Assembly: GCF_002211285.1 (NCBI RefSeq)
Contig: NZ_LOKX01000033.1
Coordinates: forward strand, 248,001 to 312,000
DNA from: Rhizobium sp. R635
GTDB lineage: Bacteria; Pseudomonadota; Alphaproteobacteria; Rhizobiales; Rhizobiaceae
DNA: 64,000 nt
Direction: 5' to 3'
A program made the translations under genes and the position numbers. The notes beneath the pieces are model-generated. The model saw nothing but the letters and a program-made list of their open reading frames with translations. It was not told the DNA's origin and ran no database searches. Every line of letters begins with the position of its first letter. Positions within the stretch are counted from its first letter, which is position 1. Below, piece after piece: positions 17,290 through 26,406 of the stretch.

Positions 17290-18469
17290 TGGCGAACCAG
17301 CGTGCGATGAAGGTCTCGTAGATCGCCGTCAGCGTTTCCAGATCCGCGACGGCGACACGCTCGTCGACCATGTGCATCGTCTGGCCGACGAGGCCGAATT
17401 CGACGACCGGGCAGTAATCCTTGATGAAGCGCGCATCCGACGTGCCGCCGGTGGTCGAAAGCTTGGGCGACCGGCCGGTCACGTTCTCGACGGCAGAAGA
17501 CAGCGAGGCAATCAGCGCATTGTTGCGCGTGAGGAAGACATGGCTCGGCCGGTCGGCCCAGGCGATGTCGTACTTCACGGGCTCCCGGCCCGCCCGCAAT
17601 GCGCCGTCGCGCGCGGCGGCGTCGAGGCGGCGCAGGATCTCGGCGCGCAGCGTTTCAACGGTCCAGCTGTCGTTGAAGCGGATGTTGAAGCTTGCCGATG
17701 CCTTCGCCGGAATGACGTTGGTCGCGGGATTGCCGACATCGATGGTGGTCACCTCGAGGTTCGACGGCTGGAAATCGTCGGTGCCGCCGTCAAAGGGCGG
17801 GTCCATCAGCGCTTGCGTCAGCTGCAGGATGCCGCGCACCGGATTGTCGGCGAGATGCGGATAGGCCGCGTGGCCCTGCACGCCATGCACGGTAATCTTG
17901 CCCGACAGCGAGCCGCGCCGGCCGATCTTGATCATGTCGCCGAGACTGTCCGGATTGGTCGGCTCGCCGACGAGGCAGGCATCCCAGCGCTCACCGCGCT
18001 CGGCCGCCCATTGCAGGAGCTTGATCGTGCCGTTGATCGCCGGGCCTTCCTCGTCGCCGGTGATGAGGAAGGAAACCGAGCCTGCGGGCGGCCCGTTCTT
18101 TTCGATATGGCGGGCGACGGCGGCGACGAAACAGGCGATGCCGCCCTTCATGTCGACGGCGCCGCGGCCGAAGAGCTCGCCCTTTGCAATCTCGGCGGCG
18201 AAAGGCGGATGCGTCCAGGCGGCCTCGTCGCCGACGGGCACGACATCGGTATGGCCGGCAAACATCAGGTGGGGGCCGTCGCCGCCGAGGCGGGCATAGA
18301 GGTTCTCGATATCGGGCGTTCCCGCTTCGCTCGCTTTCACTTTGTCGGTTTTGAAGCCGAGCGGCGCAAGCATCGCCTCCAGCGCCGTCAGCGCGCCGCC
18401 TTCGGCGGGCGTCACGGAGGGGCAGCGAATCAGTGTCTGGAGATTGGCGACGGGATCGGTAGCGGTCAT
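17276..18469 (-). CDS. dapE: Succinyl-diaminopimelate desuccinylase
   Basis: A 397-residue M20-family metallohydrolase. I start at 18469 (MTATDPVANLQTLIRCPSVTP), where DapE homologues usually begin; an ATG at 18505 would add 12 residues, and neither has a good ribosome site. Metal-binding motifs are MFAGHTDVVPVGD (His and Asp, near residues 65-78), VDMKGGIA, and the catalytic Glu pair in ITGDEEGP. A dimerisation lid domain lies in the middle (about residues 180-295). It releases LL-diaminopimelate for lysine and peptidoglycan. dapD lies immediately upstream, giving two consecutive steps of the succinylase branch. Confidence 0.95.
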   Translation of the reverse strand: MTATDPVANLQTLIRCPSVTPAEGGALTALEAMLAPLGFKTDKVKASEAGTPDIENLYARLGGDGPHLMFAGHTDVVPVGDEAAWTHPPFAAEIAKGELFGRGAVDMKGGIACFVAAVARHIEKNGPPAGSVSFLITGDEEGPAINGTIKLLQWAAERGERWDACLVGEPTNPDSLGDMIKIGRRGSLSGKITVHGVQGHAAYPHLADNPVRGILQLTQALMDPPFDGGTDDFQPSNLEVTTIDVGNPATNVIPAKASASFNIRFNDSWTVETLRAEILRRLDAAARDGALRAGREPVKYDIAWADRPSHVFLTRNNALIASLSSAVENVTGRSPKLSTTGGTSDARFIKDYCPVVEFGLVGQTMHMVDERVAVADLETLTAIYETFIARWFANAGS

Positions 18470-18570
18470 GGCGGTCGAACTATCCGGCGGGAATGGCAAA
18501 GACATGGCAAGGCGGGGCCGCCTCACGTAAAAAGACGCCGCCTGTTTACCGGATCAATGTCCAGCTGTCA

Positions 18571-19431
18571 TCAATCCCGGAGCAGCTCGTTGATACCGGT
18601 CTTGGAACGGGTCTGCTCATCGACGCGCTTGACGATGACGGCGCAATAGAGATGCGGGGCCGGCTTGCCGTTGCCCATGGTCGCATTGCCCGACGGGATC
18701 GAGCCCGCGACGACGACGGAGTAGGGCGGCACTTCGCCATAGGTCACTTCGCCCGTGGCGCGGTCGACGATCTTGGTCGACTTGCCGATATAGACGCCCA
18801 TGCCGAGCACGGAGCCCTCACGGATGATGCAGCCCTCGACCACTTCGGAGCGGGCGCCGATGAAGCAATTGTCCTCGATGATCGTCGGGCCGGCCTGCAT
18901 CGGTTCCAGCACGCCGCCGATGCCGACGCCGCCGGACAGATGCACATGCTTGCCGATCTGCGCGCAGGAGCCGACCGTTGCCCAGGTGTCGACCATCGTG
19001 CCCTCGCCGACATAGGCGCCGAGGTTGACGAAGGACGGCATAAGGATCGCATTCGGCGCGATATAGGCCGAGCGGCGCACGACGCAGTTCGGCACGGCGC
19101 GGAAGCCCGCGGCGCGGAACTGGTTCTCGCCCCAATTCTCGAATTTCGAAGGCACCTTGTCCCACCAGGTTGAATTGCCCGAGCCGCCCTTGACCACCTC
19201 CATGTCGTTGAGGCGGAAGGACAGCAGCACGGCCTTCTTCAGCCACTGGTTGACCGTCCAGGCGCCATCGGCGCCGCGCGTCGCCACACGGACCTTGCCG
19301 GCGTCGAGCAGGTCGAGCGCCGCCTCGACCGCATCGCGGACCTCGCCCTTCGTCGACGTGTTCACATTGTCGCGATTGTCGAAGGCGGCTTCGATGGTCT
19401 TTTCGAGGGATGCGAGGTCGGTGGCGCTCAT
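18571..19431 (-). CDS. dapD: 2,3,4,5-tetrahydropyridine-2,6-dicarboxylate N-succinyltransferase
   Basis: A 286-residue enzyme. The N-terminal helical part (MSATDLASLEKTIEAAFDNR) is followed by a left-handed beta-helix of hexapeptide repeats (about residues 105-230), visible as runs such as AYIAPNAILMPSFVNLGAYV and CFIGARSEVVEGCIIREG. It succinylates tetrahydrodipicolinate, the step before DapC and DapE. dapE follows by about 100 bases on the same strand. The length is typical of DapD. Confidence 0.96.
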   Translation of the reverse strand: MSATDLASLEKTIEAAFDNRDNVNTSTKGEVRDAVEAALDLLDAGKVRVATRGADGAWTVNQWLKKAVLLSFRLNDMEVVKGGSGNSTWWDKVPSKFENWGENQFRAAGFRAVPNCVVRRSAYIAPNAILMPSFVNLGAYVGEGTMVDTWATVGSCAQIGKHVHLSGGVGIGGVLEPMQAGPTIIEDNCFIGARSEVVEGCIIREGSVLGMGVYIGKSTKIVDRATGEVTYGEVPPYSVVVAGSIPSGNATMGNGKPAPHLYCAVIVKRVDEQTRSKTGINELLRD

Positions 19432-19623
19432 GAGAATTCCTTAAACTTCGATCTTTATCGTGGAGACGGCAAGGTCTCCGGAATTGCGATTGGCGGGATT
19501 GGGTCCTGCTCTACAGCATGCGTCCGTAGAATGGAATGATTTTTCGGGCAAGTTCACCTGGATTCAAGGCGTTATAGCGACATATCCGGTCTCACGGCCG
19601 GCAATACTGAAAGGCATTTCGAT

Positions 19624-20490
19624 ATGGCGAAGGGACGAAACGGCGGTTCTAGGCGCAAGGATGGCGTATGGGATCCGCTGAAGAGCAGCTCGACCGACAG
19701 ACAGCGCGCCGAAGCCGTGCCGAAGACGCCGCAGACGATGTCTCCGGCTTATCGCCTTGCCTATGTCGACGAGGATTTCCTCTGCCGCGAGGAGCTGCGG
19801 CCGATCCGCCTGCAGCTGGAACTGCTGAAGACGGAGATGATGCTGACCGAACGCGGCATCAGGTCGACCGTCGTCATGTTCGGCGGCGCCCGCATTCCCG
19901 CCCCTGGCCAGAGCGCCTGGGCGGCGCGCAACGATATCCAGCGCGCCAATCTGGAGGCTGCGTCCGTCTATTATGACGAGGCGCGCAAATTCGCCCGGCT
20001 CTGCTCGAAATATGCGGCGACTTTCGGTTTCCAGGAATATGTCATCGTCACCGGCGGCGGCCCCGGCGTGATGGAGGCCGGCAATCGCGGTGCGACCGAC
20101 GAGGGGGCTCCGTCCATCGGCCTCAACATCGTGCTGCCGCACGAGCAGGCGCCGAACGCCTACGTGACGCCGGAACTCAGCTTCAACTTTCACTATTTCG
20201 CCATCCGCAAGATGCATTTCATGGTGCGCGCCAAGGCGATCGCGGTCTTTCCCGGCGGCTTCGGAACGCTCGACGAATTCTTCGAATGCCTGACGCTGAT
20301 CCAGACCGGGCGTATGGAGCGCTTGCCGCTGATCCTCTTCGGCGAAGCGTTCTGGAAGAGCATCATCAATTTCGATGCATTGGCCGAATTCGGCACGATC
20401 GCGCCCGACGACGTCAAGCTGATCAGTTTCGTGGAGACGGCCGAAGCGGCGTGGAAGATCGTGCAGGATTTCTACGAACGCCGCGAGTAA
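19624..20490 (+). CDS. LOG-family protein (lysine decarboxylase-like fold)
   Basis: A 288-residue protein with a basic N-terminal extension of about 70 residues, then a Rossmann-like LOG domain. The signatures are GGGPGVMEAGNRGA (PGxGxMEA type) and PGGFGTLDEFFE, the PGGxGTxxE motif. LOG proteins are nucleoside 5'-monophosphate phosphoribohydrolases. Some activate cytokinins, which would suit a plant-associated bacterium, but many bacterial members act in purine salvage. The older name lysine decarboxylase is misleading. It is flanked by convergent genes and appears monocistronic. Confidence 0.85.
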   Translation: MAKGRNGGSRRKDGVWDPLKSSSTDRQRAEAVPKTPQTMSPAYRLAYVDEDFLCREELRPIRLQLELLKTEMMLTERGIRSTVVMFGGARIPAPGQSAWAARNDIQRANLEAASVYYDEARKFARLCSKYAATFGFQEYVIVTGGGPGVMEAGNRGATDEGAPSIGLNIVLPHEQAPNAYVTPELSFNFHYFAIRKMHFMVRAKAIAVFPGGFGTLDEFFECLTLIQTGRMERLPLILFGEAFWKSIINFDALAEFGTIAPDDVKLISFVETAEAAWKIVQDFYERRE

Positions 20491-20532
20491 GGCCTGGGTG
20501 CAGCATTTCGGCGTGTGAGGCTTGAGGATCTC

Positions 20533-20554
20533 GTTCCCCGCCGGAGCGGGGAAG
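20533..20554. terminator. Stem-loop between the convergent LOG and EF-hand genes
   Basis: An 8-bp perfect stem, TTCCCCGC at 20534-20541 and GCGGGGAA at 20546-20553, with a CGGA loop. It lies between two convergent stops. There is no T-run, so termination on either strand is uncertain. Confidence 0.4.
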
Positions 20555-20579
20555 AGCGGAGGCAATGGTTCGTCCGGCC

Positions 20580-21206
20580 TTACAGGAACGGCCGGTCCGG
20601 CATGTCGTCGATCGAGATGACGCCGTCCTTGTTGCGGTCCATCCGTGCAAACAGCTTGTCCATGGCGGTTTCGGCTTCCTGTTTGGAAATCTGGCCGTTC
20701 TCATCGGTGTCGATCCGGTGCAACATGATCGAGGCATTCATGATGTTGCCGCCATGGCGCATCCAGTGATGCCCGCCGCGACCATCATGATCATCGCGGG
20801 GCGACCGCCCCTGATCGCTGTTGTCAGATGTCTCGGGCGCTGCATTCAGATCGCTGTTTTCGCCGGCATTCTGCTTGCGCTGGTCGCGCATCGCCTTCAT
20901 CTCAGCCTGCCGATACTGACGGATTTCGCCTGGCGTGAGCGACCCGTCATTGTTGGTGTCGATCGCGGCGAAGATCTTGTCGACTCCCTCCGTCGCCTCG
21001 TCCTTGGAAACCTTGCCGTCCTTGTTCGTGTCGAACTGCTTCAGCATGCGGACATAGGTGATGTCGAGGAAGGCGTCGCGGCCCGGACCGCCCTTGCCGG
21101 CATGGTGGCGCGGCCCGTCTCCGGGGGCGGCGAAGCTTGCTCCGGCCGCAGCGCCGAAAACGAGGGCGGAGGAAAGTGCTGCCAGTATCAGCTTATTGCG
21201 GTACAT
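20580..21206 (-). CDS. Secreted EF-hand calcium-binding protein
   Basis: A 208-residue protein with a signal peptide (about residues 1-26, ending in ASFAAPG). It has four canonical EF-hand loops in two pairs: DTNKDGKVSKDE and DTNNDGSLTPGE near residues 59-97, and DTDENGQISKQE and DRNKDGVISIDD near residues 165-202. A His/Asp/Gly-rich linker separates the pairs. All loops keep the acidic positions 1, 3, 5 and 12, so calcium binding in the periplasm or outside is likely. Similar calcium-binding proteins in rhizobia include calsymin-type proteins, but this one is shorter and has only two pairs. Confidence 0.85.
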   Translation of the reverse strand: MYRNKLILAALSSALVFGAAAGASFAAPGDGPRHHAGKGGPGRDAFLDITYVRMLKQFDTNKDGKVSKDEATEGVDKIFAAIDTNNDGSLTPGEIRQYRQAEMKAMRDQRKQNAGENSDLNAAPETSDNSDQGRSPRDDHDGRGGHHWMRHGGNIMNASIMLHRIDTDENGQISKQEAETAMDKLFARMDRNKDGVISIDDMPDRPFL

Positions 21207-21315
21207 CGTATTTCCCTTTCGTAAGGTGTCCCCTCACGAAAGAAGATATGAAAGCGGTGCCGGAAGACCCAGTTAAACATCTGTAAGCTGGGTGAAACTT
21301 TCGTAAGGTGAGCCG

Positions 21316-22023
21316 TCAGCGGCCAACCTTGCCGAGGAAGGCGGCGAGATCGTCTGTGACGAAGTCGATGTGATCTTCCTCACCGCTGGTTTTTTCCCAC
21401 CATTCGACGACCGTTTCTTCCAGATTGCGCGGCACGAGCAGTACGGTCTGCATGCCGAGCGCTTTCGGCACGGTCAGATTGCGCGGCAGATCCTCGAACA
21501 TCGCCGCCTTGCTCGTTTCGACGCGTTTCAGCGCCGTAAACTTGTCATAGGTCGCCTGCGCCGGTTTCGGCACGTAGTCGGCGGCGACGATATCGAAGAT
21601 GTCGTCGAAATGCTCGAGGATGCCGAGCGCGCCTGCCGTCATCTCGGCATGCTTGACGCTGCCGTTGGTAAAGATGAACTTGCGCCCCGGCAGCGCCTTG
21701 ATCGCCTCGCCGAGTTCCGGCTGCGGCGTCAGCGCCGAATAGTCGATCGCATGCGCCTTTTCGAGGAAGTCGTTCGGATCGATGCCATGATGGATCATCA
21801 GGCCCTGCAGCGTCGTGCCGTGGTCGAGATAATACTGCTTCTGCAGCTTGCGCGCTTCCTCCCGCTCCATCTGCAAGAGCGCCGCGACATAGGCGGTCAT
21901 GTTCTTGTCGATCTGCGCGAAGAGATTGACGTGATGGGGATAGAGCGTGTTGTCGAGGTCGAACACCCAATCGGTGACGTGTTCGAAATCGGCTCTTTCA
22001 GGCGTACGGTCGATCTTTGTCAT
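21316..22023 (-). CDS. HAD-family pyrimidine 5'-nucleotidase
   Basis: A 235-residue protein starting at 22023 (MTKIDRTPERADFEHVTDWV); the open frame continues upstream without a start signal. HAD motif I is FDLDNTLYPH (nucleophile Asp), motif II is FTNGS, a Lys follows in YVPKPAQATYDK, and motif III is FEDLPRNL. The NTLYP form is typical of the pyrimidine 5'-nucleotidase (SDT1-like) subgroup that dephosphorylates UMP/CMP. It is divergent from ada, with about 100 bases between, and argB lies nearby on the same strand. Confidence 0.88.
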   Translation of the reverse strand: MTKIDRTPERADFEHVTDWVFDLDNTLYPHHVNLFAQIDKNMTAYVAALLQMEREEARKLQKQYYLDHGTTLQGLMIHHGIDPNDFLEKAHAIDYSALTPQPELGEAIKALPGRKFIFTNGSVKHAEMTAGALGILEHFDDIFDIVAADYVPKPAQATYDKFTALKRVETSKAAMFEDLPRNLTVPKALGMQTVLLVPRNLEETVVEWWEKTSGEEDHIDFVTDDLAAFLGKVGR

Positions 22024-22125
22024 GGCGCCCTTATGGCACAGGCACGACCGTAGGGAAATCGACAAGAAAAAATAGACGCCCGATTTTCGGCGGACGCGGC
22101 AGGCGCGCGGTGCTAGAAAGTCGGC

Positions 22126-23199
22126 ATGCTTTTCGAACGCCCCGATGATGATACGCTCTATGATGCCCTGATCGCGCGCAGCGCCGATTACGAGGGCCAG
22201 GCCTATGTCTGCGTGAAGACGACAGGCATCTTCTGCCGTCTGACCTGCCCGGCGCGCAAGCCGAAGCGGGAAAACACGATCTTTTTTGATACGGTCGCCG
22301 CCTGCATGCATTCCGGCTTTCGCCCGTGCCGGCGCTGCAGGCCGCTTGAGCAGCCGGGCAGGGAACCCGTCGTAGACGAGTTGCTGGCGCGGCTCGACAG
22401 CGAGCCTGATATCCGCTGGACCGAGGAGGAACTCGTCCGCAGAGGTCATGATCCCTCGACCGTGCGGCGAGCCTTCAAGCGGGCACTCGGCATGACCTTC
22501 CATGACATCGTCCGTTACCGGCGTCTCGGTGAGGCTGCCCGGCAGCTGGCGGATGGCGCGCGCGTCATCGATGCGCAGATCGAGGCCGGCTACGAATCTC
22601 CGAGCGGTTTTCGGGCTGCTTTTCAGCGGCTCGTCGGCAAGGCGCCGGCGCTGTCGCAGAACCGCGAACTGCTCTTTGCCGACTGGTTCGACACGCCGCT
22701 CGGCCCGATGGTCGCGGTCGCCGACCGGGCACATCTGCATCTTCTCGAATTTCATGACCGTAAGGCGCTGCCGACCGAGCTCGAAGCGCTGCAGAAGCGT
22801 GTCCGTTCCTCGGTCGCGATCGGCCGCACGCCTGTCATCGACCAGATCGAGACGGAGATCCGGGATTATTTCGAAGGCCGGCTCACCGTCTTCAAAACGC
22901 CGCTGGCGCTTGGCGGCACGCCTTTCGAGAAGCATGTCTGGGCAAAGCTCATGGATATTCCCGCCGGTCAGACGCGCGCCTATGGCGATCTGGCAAGGGA
23001 GATGGAGAGGCCGGAGGTCGTGCGTGCCGTCGGCCGCGCCAACGGCGCAAACCAGCTCGCCATCATCGTGCCTTGCCATCGCATCCTTGGAGCCGATGGC
23101 TCTTTGACCGGCTATGGCGGCGGGCTCTGGCGCAAGCAATGGCTGCTGCGGCATGAAGAGAAGATCAACGCGCAGGCAAAGATGGAGGAGAGTGCATGA
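22126..23199 (+). CDS. ada: Bifunctional DNA alkylation response regulator and methyltransferase Ada
   Basis: A 357-residue Ada. The N-terminal zinc domain has its four Cys in IFCRLTCPARKPKRENT and RPCRRCRP; the first of them takes methyl groups from phosphotriesters. An AraC-type helix-turn-helix region follows (about residues 85-180). The C-terminal O6-methylguanine methyltransferase domain has the acceptor Cys in IIVPCHRILGADGSL. It repairs alkylated DNA and activates its own gene and others after methylation. Its stop overlaps the next gene by four bases (ATGA), so the PEP-mutase-like enzyme is translationally coupled. Confidence 0.94.
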   Translation: MLFERPDDDTLYDALIARSADYEGQAYVCVKTTGIFCRLTCPARKPKRENTIFFDTVAACMHSGFRPCRRCRPLEQPGREPVVDELLARLDSEPDIRWTEEELVRRGHDPSTVRRAFKRALGMTFHDIVRYRRLGEAARQLADGARVIDAQIEAGYESPSGFRAAFQRLVGKAPALSQNRELLFADWFDTPLGPMVAVADRAHLHLLEFHDRKALPTELEALQKRVRSSVAIGRTPVIDQIETEIRDYFEGRLTVFKTPLALGGTPFEKHVWAKLMDIPAGQTRAYGDLAREMERPEVVRAVGRANGANQLAIIVPCHRILGADGSLTGYGGGLWRKQWLLRHEEKINAQAKMEESA

Positions 23200-23966
23200 A
23201 CCAGAATGAAAAAGCCAAGGCATTCCACGCATTGCACCGGAAGGGCGATCCGATCGTCCTCTATAATATCTGGGATGCGGGCACGGCGAAGGCCGTTGCC
23301 GATGCCGGGGCCAAGGCGCTTGCGACGGGGAGCTGGTCGGTTGCGGCAGCCCAGGGTTATGCCGATGGCGAGAAGCTGCCGATGCCGGCGCTGGTCGAGA
23401 CGGTGAAATCCATCACCAATGTCATCGATCTCCCGCTTTCGGTCGATTTCGAAGGGGCTTATTCGGCGGAGCCCGCAGGTGCCGCGGCCAATGTTGCCAA
23501 GCTGGTGGAGGTCGGCGCGATCGGCATCAATTTCGAGGATCGGGTCGTCGACGGCAGCGGGCTCCATCCGGTCGAACGGCAGGCGGCCCGCATCCGCGCC
23601 ATTCGCGAGATGGCGGAAGGAAAGGACATTCCATTCTTCATCAACGCCCGCACCGACCTCTTCCTTGCCGAGAGCGATCTCTCCAAACATGCCGGCCTGG
23701 TGGACGAAGCGATCGAGCGGGGCCGGGCCTATGCGGAGGCCGGCGGCAGCGGCTTCTTCGTTCCGGGCTTGATCGATCCCGCATTGATCGAAAAGATCTG
23801 CGCGGCATCGCCGCTGCCCGTCAATATCATGATGAGGTCGGGCGCCCCCGATGTGAAAACGCTGGAAAAGCTTGGCGTCGGCCGCGTCAGCTATGGTCCG
23901 GGGCCGTACCGGTCGATGATGGAAAAGCTGAAGCAGGAGGCTGCGGCGGTCTATAGCCAGCTTTGA
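23196..23966 (+). CDS. Isocitrate lyase/PEP mutase superfamily enzyme
   Basis: A 256-residue TIM-barrel protein of the ICL/PEP-mutase superfamily. It shows the substrate/metal segment LSVDFEGAYSAEP near residues 78-90, NFEDRVVDGSG, and INARTDLFLAE. It lacks the KKCGH motif of isocitrate lyase, so a carboxyphosphonoenolpyruvate mutase/oxaloacetate decarboxylase-like or 2-methylisocitrate-lyase-like role is more likely. The exact substrate cannot be told. It overlaps ada by four bases, an unexpected partner for a DNA repair regulator. Confidence 0.8.
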   Translation: MNQNEKAKAFHALHRKGDPIVLYNIWDAGTAKAVADAGAKALATGSWSVAAAQGYADGEKLPMPALVETVKSITNVIDLPLSVDFEGAYSAEPAGAAANVAKLVEVGAIGINFEDRVVDGSGLHPVERQAARIRAIREMAEGKDIPFFINARTDLFLAESDLSKHAGLVDEAIERGRAYAEAGGSGFFVPGLIDPALIEKICAASPLPVNIMMRSGAPDVKTLEKLGVGRVSYGPGPYRSMMEKLKQEAAAVYSQL

Positions 23967-23985
23967 GGCCGCGCCCGCAAAGTAG

Positions 23986-24016
23986 ATGCGCCCTTCCTAT
24001 CGGTGAAGGGCGCAGC
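23986..24016. terminator. Stem-loop between convergent PEP-mutase-like gene and argB
   Basis: A 10-bp perfect stem, TGCGCCCTTC at 23987-23996 and its complement at 24005-24014, with an 8-base loop. It lies between converging stops. The following CCTTTG on the plus strand is only a weak T-run. Confidence 0.55.
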
Positions 24017-24022
24017 CTTTGA

Positions 24023-24910
24023 TCAGGGAACGATCAGTGTGCCGATGCCGTGCTCGGTGAAGATTTCGAGCAGGACGGAATGGGCGGTCTTGCCGTTCAG
24101 GATGACGACGCCCTGGACGCCGGCCCTGATCGCATCGATGCAGGTTTCGACCTTGGGAATCATGCCGCCCGAGATGGTGCCGTCGGCGATCAGCGCATGC
24201 GCTTCGGCGACCGAGAGTTCCTTGATGAGCTGGCCGTTCTTATCGAGAACGCCGGGCACATCCGTCAGGAACAGCAGACGCGTGGCGTTCAGCGCACCGG
24301 CAATGGCGCCGGCAAAGGTATCGGCGTTGATATTGTAGGTCGCGCCGTCGCGGCCCGGCGCCACCGGCGCGATGACCGGAATCATCTCCGATCGGGCGAG
24401 AAGGTCGAGCAGCGTGCGGTCGACTTCGACCACTTCGCCGACGAAGCCGAGATCGAGCACGCGCTCGATGTTCGAATCCGGATCCTTCACGGTCTTGCGC
24501 GCCTTTTCGGCGAAGACCATGTTGCCGTCCTTGCCGCAAAGGCCGATCGCCCATTCGCCGGTCTGGTTGATGAGCGCGACGATCTCCTTGTTGATCGAGC
24601 CCGCGAGCACCATCTCGACGATCTCGACCGTCTTCTGATCGGTGACGCGAAGCCCGCCCTCGAATTTCGATTCGATGCCCATCTTGTTCAGCATGGCGCC
24701 GATCTGCGGCCCGCCGCCATGAACGACGATCGGGTTGACGCCCGACTGCTTCAGCAGCGCGATGTCGCTGGCAAAAGCCTTGCCGAGCTCGGGATTGCCC
24801 ATGGCGTGGCCGCCATATTTCACGACGATCGTCTTGTTTTCATAGCGCTGCATGAAGGGCAGCGCCTGTGCGAGAAGACGTGCCTGGATTTCGCTTTCGG
24901 ACTCGTTCAT
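24023..24910 (-). CDS. argB: Acetylglutamate kinase
   Basis: A 295-residue amino acid kinase starting at 24910 (MNESESEIQARLLAQALPFM). Family motifs are VVKYGGHAMG near residue 30, VHGGGPQIG near residue 66 and the NxNAD-type segment YNINADTFAGAIAG near residue 187. The N-terminal helix is the form found in arginine-sensitive hexameric enzymes, so feedback inhibition by arginine is likely. It phosphorylates N-acetylglutamate, the second step of arginine synthesis. In many relatives argB follows engB directly; here a sigma-factor module lies between them. Confidence 0.95.
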   Translation of the reverse strand: MNESESEIQARLLAQALPFMQRYENKTIVVKYGGHAMGNPELGKAFASDIALLKQSGVNPIVVHGGGPQIGAMLNKMGIESKFEGGLRVTDQKTVEIVEMVLAGSINKEIVALINQTGEWAIGLCGKDGNMVFAEKARKTVKDPDSNIERVLDLGFVGEVVEVDRTLLDLLARSEMIPVIAPVAPGRDGATYNINADTFAGAIAGALNATRLLFLTDVPGVLDKNGQLIKELSVAEAHALIADGTISGGMIPKVETCIDAIRAGVQGVVILNGKTAHSVLLEIFTEHGIGTLIVP

Positions 24911-25054
24911 GGGGACCCCGCAGAATTGATCGCGGCCTTTTATCCCAAGTTTCTGACAGAGGGAATAATCCAGCACGCAATAGTTTTTCGTATGTGGCGC
25001 TGAACCGGAGCACTTCGCTCTCCGGCTCGCTGTGAGCACGATATGAGGAACGGC

Positions 25055-25594
25055 ATGCAAGGCAATGAGATCGCAGACCTGATCGGCCGCGTCGCGCTCG
25101 GCGACCGCAGGGCCTTCGTTGCCCTCTATAACCAGACCGGACCGAAACTTTTCGCGATCTGCCTGCGTATCTTGAATGATCGCCCGGAGGCCGAGGAAGC
25201 CCTGCAGGAAGTCTATATCAGCATCTGGCAGCGGGCGGCGAGCTTCTCGGCGGCTTCGGGTTCGCCCTCCGTCTGGCTCGCGGCGATTGCACGCAATCGC
25301 GCGATCGACGTGCTGCGGGCGCGCAAGCCGATCGCCGACGAACTGGACAGCGCCTACGATCTTGCCGATGCCGCACCCGACCCGGAAAGACAGACAGCCA
25401 TAAAGGATGAAGGAAGGCGGATTGACACCTGCATGGAAGAGTTGGAAGCTGATCGGGCGGTCGCGGTGAAACGGGCTTATGTCGAAGGGCTGAGCTATCA
25501 GGAACTGGCCGATCAGTTTGGTGTTCCGCTGAACACGATGCGGACCTGGCTCAGGCGCAGCCTCTTGAAACTGAGAGAGTGCATGGAACGATGA
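25055..25594 (+). CDS. ECF RNA polymerase sigma factor, SigK-like
   Basis: The ATG at 25055 (MQGNEIADLIGRV) has GAGGA five bases upstream; an ATG at 25043 lies before that site and is rejected. The protein is 179 residues. Region 2 is seen as FVALYNQTGPKLFAICLRIL with EEALQEVYISIWQ, and region 4 as VEGLSYQELADQFGVPLNTMRTWLRRSL. It belongs with the SigK-like ECF group. Its stop overlaps the next gene by four bases, and that gene encodes an RskA-type anti-sigma factor, so its activity is released from the membrane by a signal. Confidence 0.9.
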   Translation: MQGNEIADLIGRVALGDRRAFVALYNQTGPKLFAICLRILNDRPEAEEALQEVYISIWQRAASFSAASGSPSVWLAAIARNRAIDVLRARKPIADELDSAYDLADAAPDPERQTAIKDEGRRIDTCMEELEADRAVAVKRAYVEGLSYQELADQFGVPLNTMRTWLRRSLLKLRECMER

Positions 25595-26310
25595 CATCGC
25601 CCGACAAAAGCAAGGGAAACCGCTCCCGTGACGAGGTTCTCGCCGGCGAATATGTGCTCGGCGTCCTGTCGCTCCCGGATCGCCGGGTGGTGGAAGAGCG
25701 GATGCGTCACGATCGGACCTTCGCTGCGATCGTCAGCCGCTGGGAAACCAACCTCTCCGCCTTCAACGACGAATATGAGGGCGTCGCCCCGAGCCGCGAG
25801 ACCTTCAAGCAGATCGAGGCGCGCCTTTTCGGCGAGGGCGAAAAGAACCCTTCCTTTTCGCAAGGGCTCTGGAATTCCGCCGTCTTCTGGCGCTCGCTGG
25901 CCTTCGCCTGCATCGTCGTCGCTGTCAGCGCCGTCATCTTCGCCTCCGGCGTTGTGCCGCAGCCGGAGGGACCGACGCCTCTGGTGGCGGAGCTTTCGGG
26001 CGAAAACAACGCGATCAATCTGCGCGCCGCCTACGAAACCCAGAGCGGCCGGCTGAAGATCGTGCCGGTCGCTGCCGGCAAGCCGGAGGAGAAATCGCTG
26101 GAGCTCTGGCTGTTGCAGGGCAGCGGCATGCCGAAATCGCTCGGCATCTTCCAGCCGGGCGCAGGTGGAGAGCTCGTCATTCCGGCCGAACTGCGCGGTC
26201 GGATAGCCGACGGCGCCACTCTTGCCGTCAGCCTCGAACCCTTCGGCGGCTCTCCGACGGGACAGGCGACCGGCCCTGTCATCGCAAGCGGTAAAGTGCG
26301 CCGCCCATAA
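25591..26310 (+). CDS. RskA-family anti-sigma factor
   Basis: A 239-residue protein from ATG 25591 (MTSPDKSKGNRSRDEVLAGE). The cytoplasmic sigma-binding part is about residues 12-95, with LAGEYVLGVLSLPDRRVVEERM typical of RskA. One membrane helix spans roughly residues 101-121, and a periplasmic beta-rich RskA C-terminal domain follows (residues 130-239, with KSLELWLLQGSGMPKSLGIF). In Mycobacterium tuberculosis, RskA holds SigK until regulated proteolysis. The ATGA overlap with the sigma gene fits equimolar synthesis. Confidence 0.88.
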   Translation: MTSPDKSKGNRSRDEVLAGEYVLGVLSLPDRRVVEERMRHDRTFAAIVSRWETNLSAFNDEYEGVAPSRETFKQIEARLFGEGEKNPSFSQGLWNSAVFWRSLAFACIVVAVSAVIFASGVVPQPEGPTPLVAELSGENNAINLRAAYETQSGRLKIVPVAAGKPEEKSLELWLLQGSGMPKSLGIFQPGAGGELVIPAELRGRIADGATLAVSLEPFGGSPTGQATGPVIASGKVRRP

Positions 26311-26406
26311 ATCATTTCTCCCTCTGAAACTCTTCTGCGCGGACCTCCGTAGTTCGTAATGTCCGGACGACGCTGAGGCATGAAGCCGGCGGATGGTCCC
26401 GGCCTG

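Noticed and set aside
17372..18649. Plus-strand frame opposite dapE
   Set aside because: Shadow of dapE, with no recognisable fold and no start signal.
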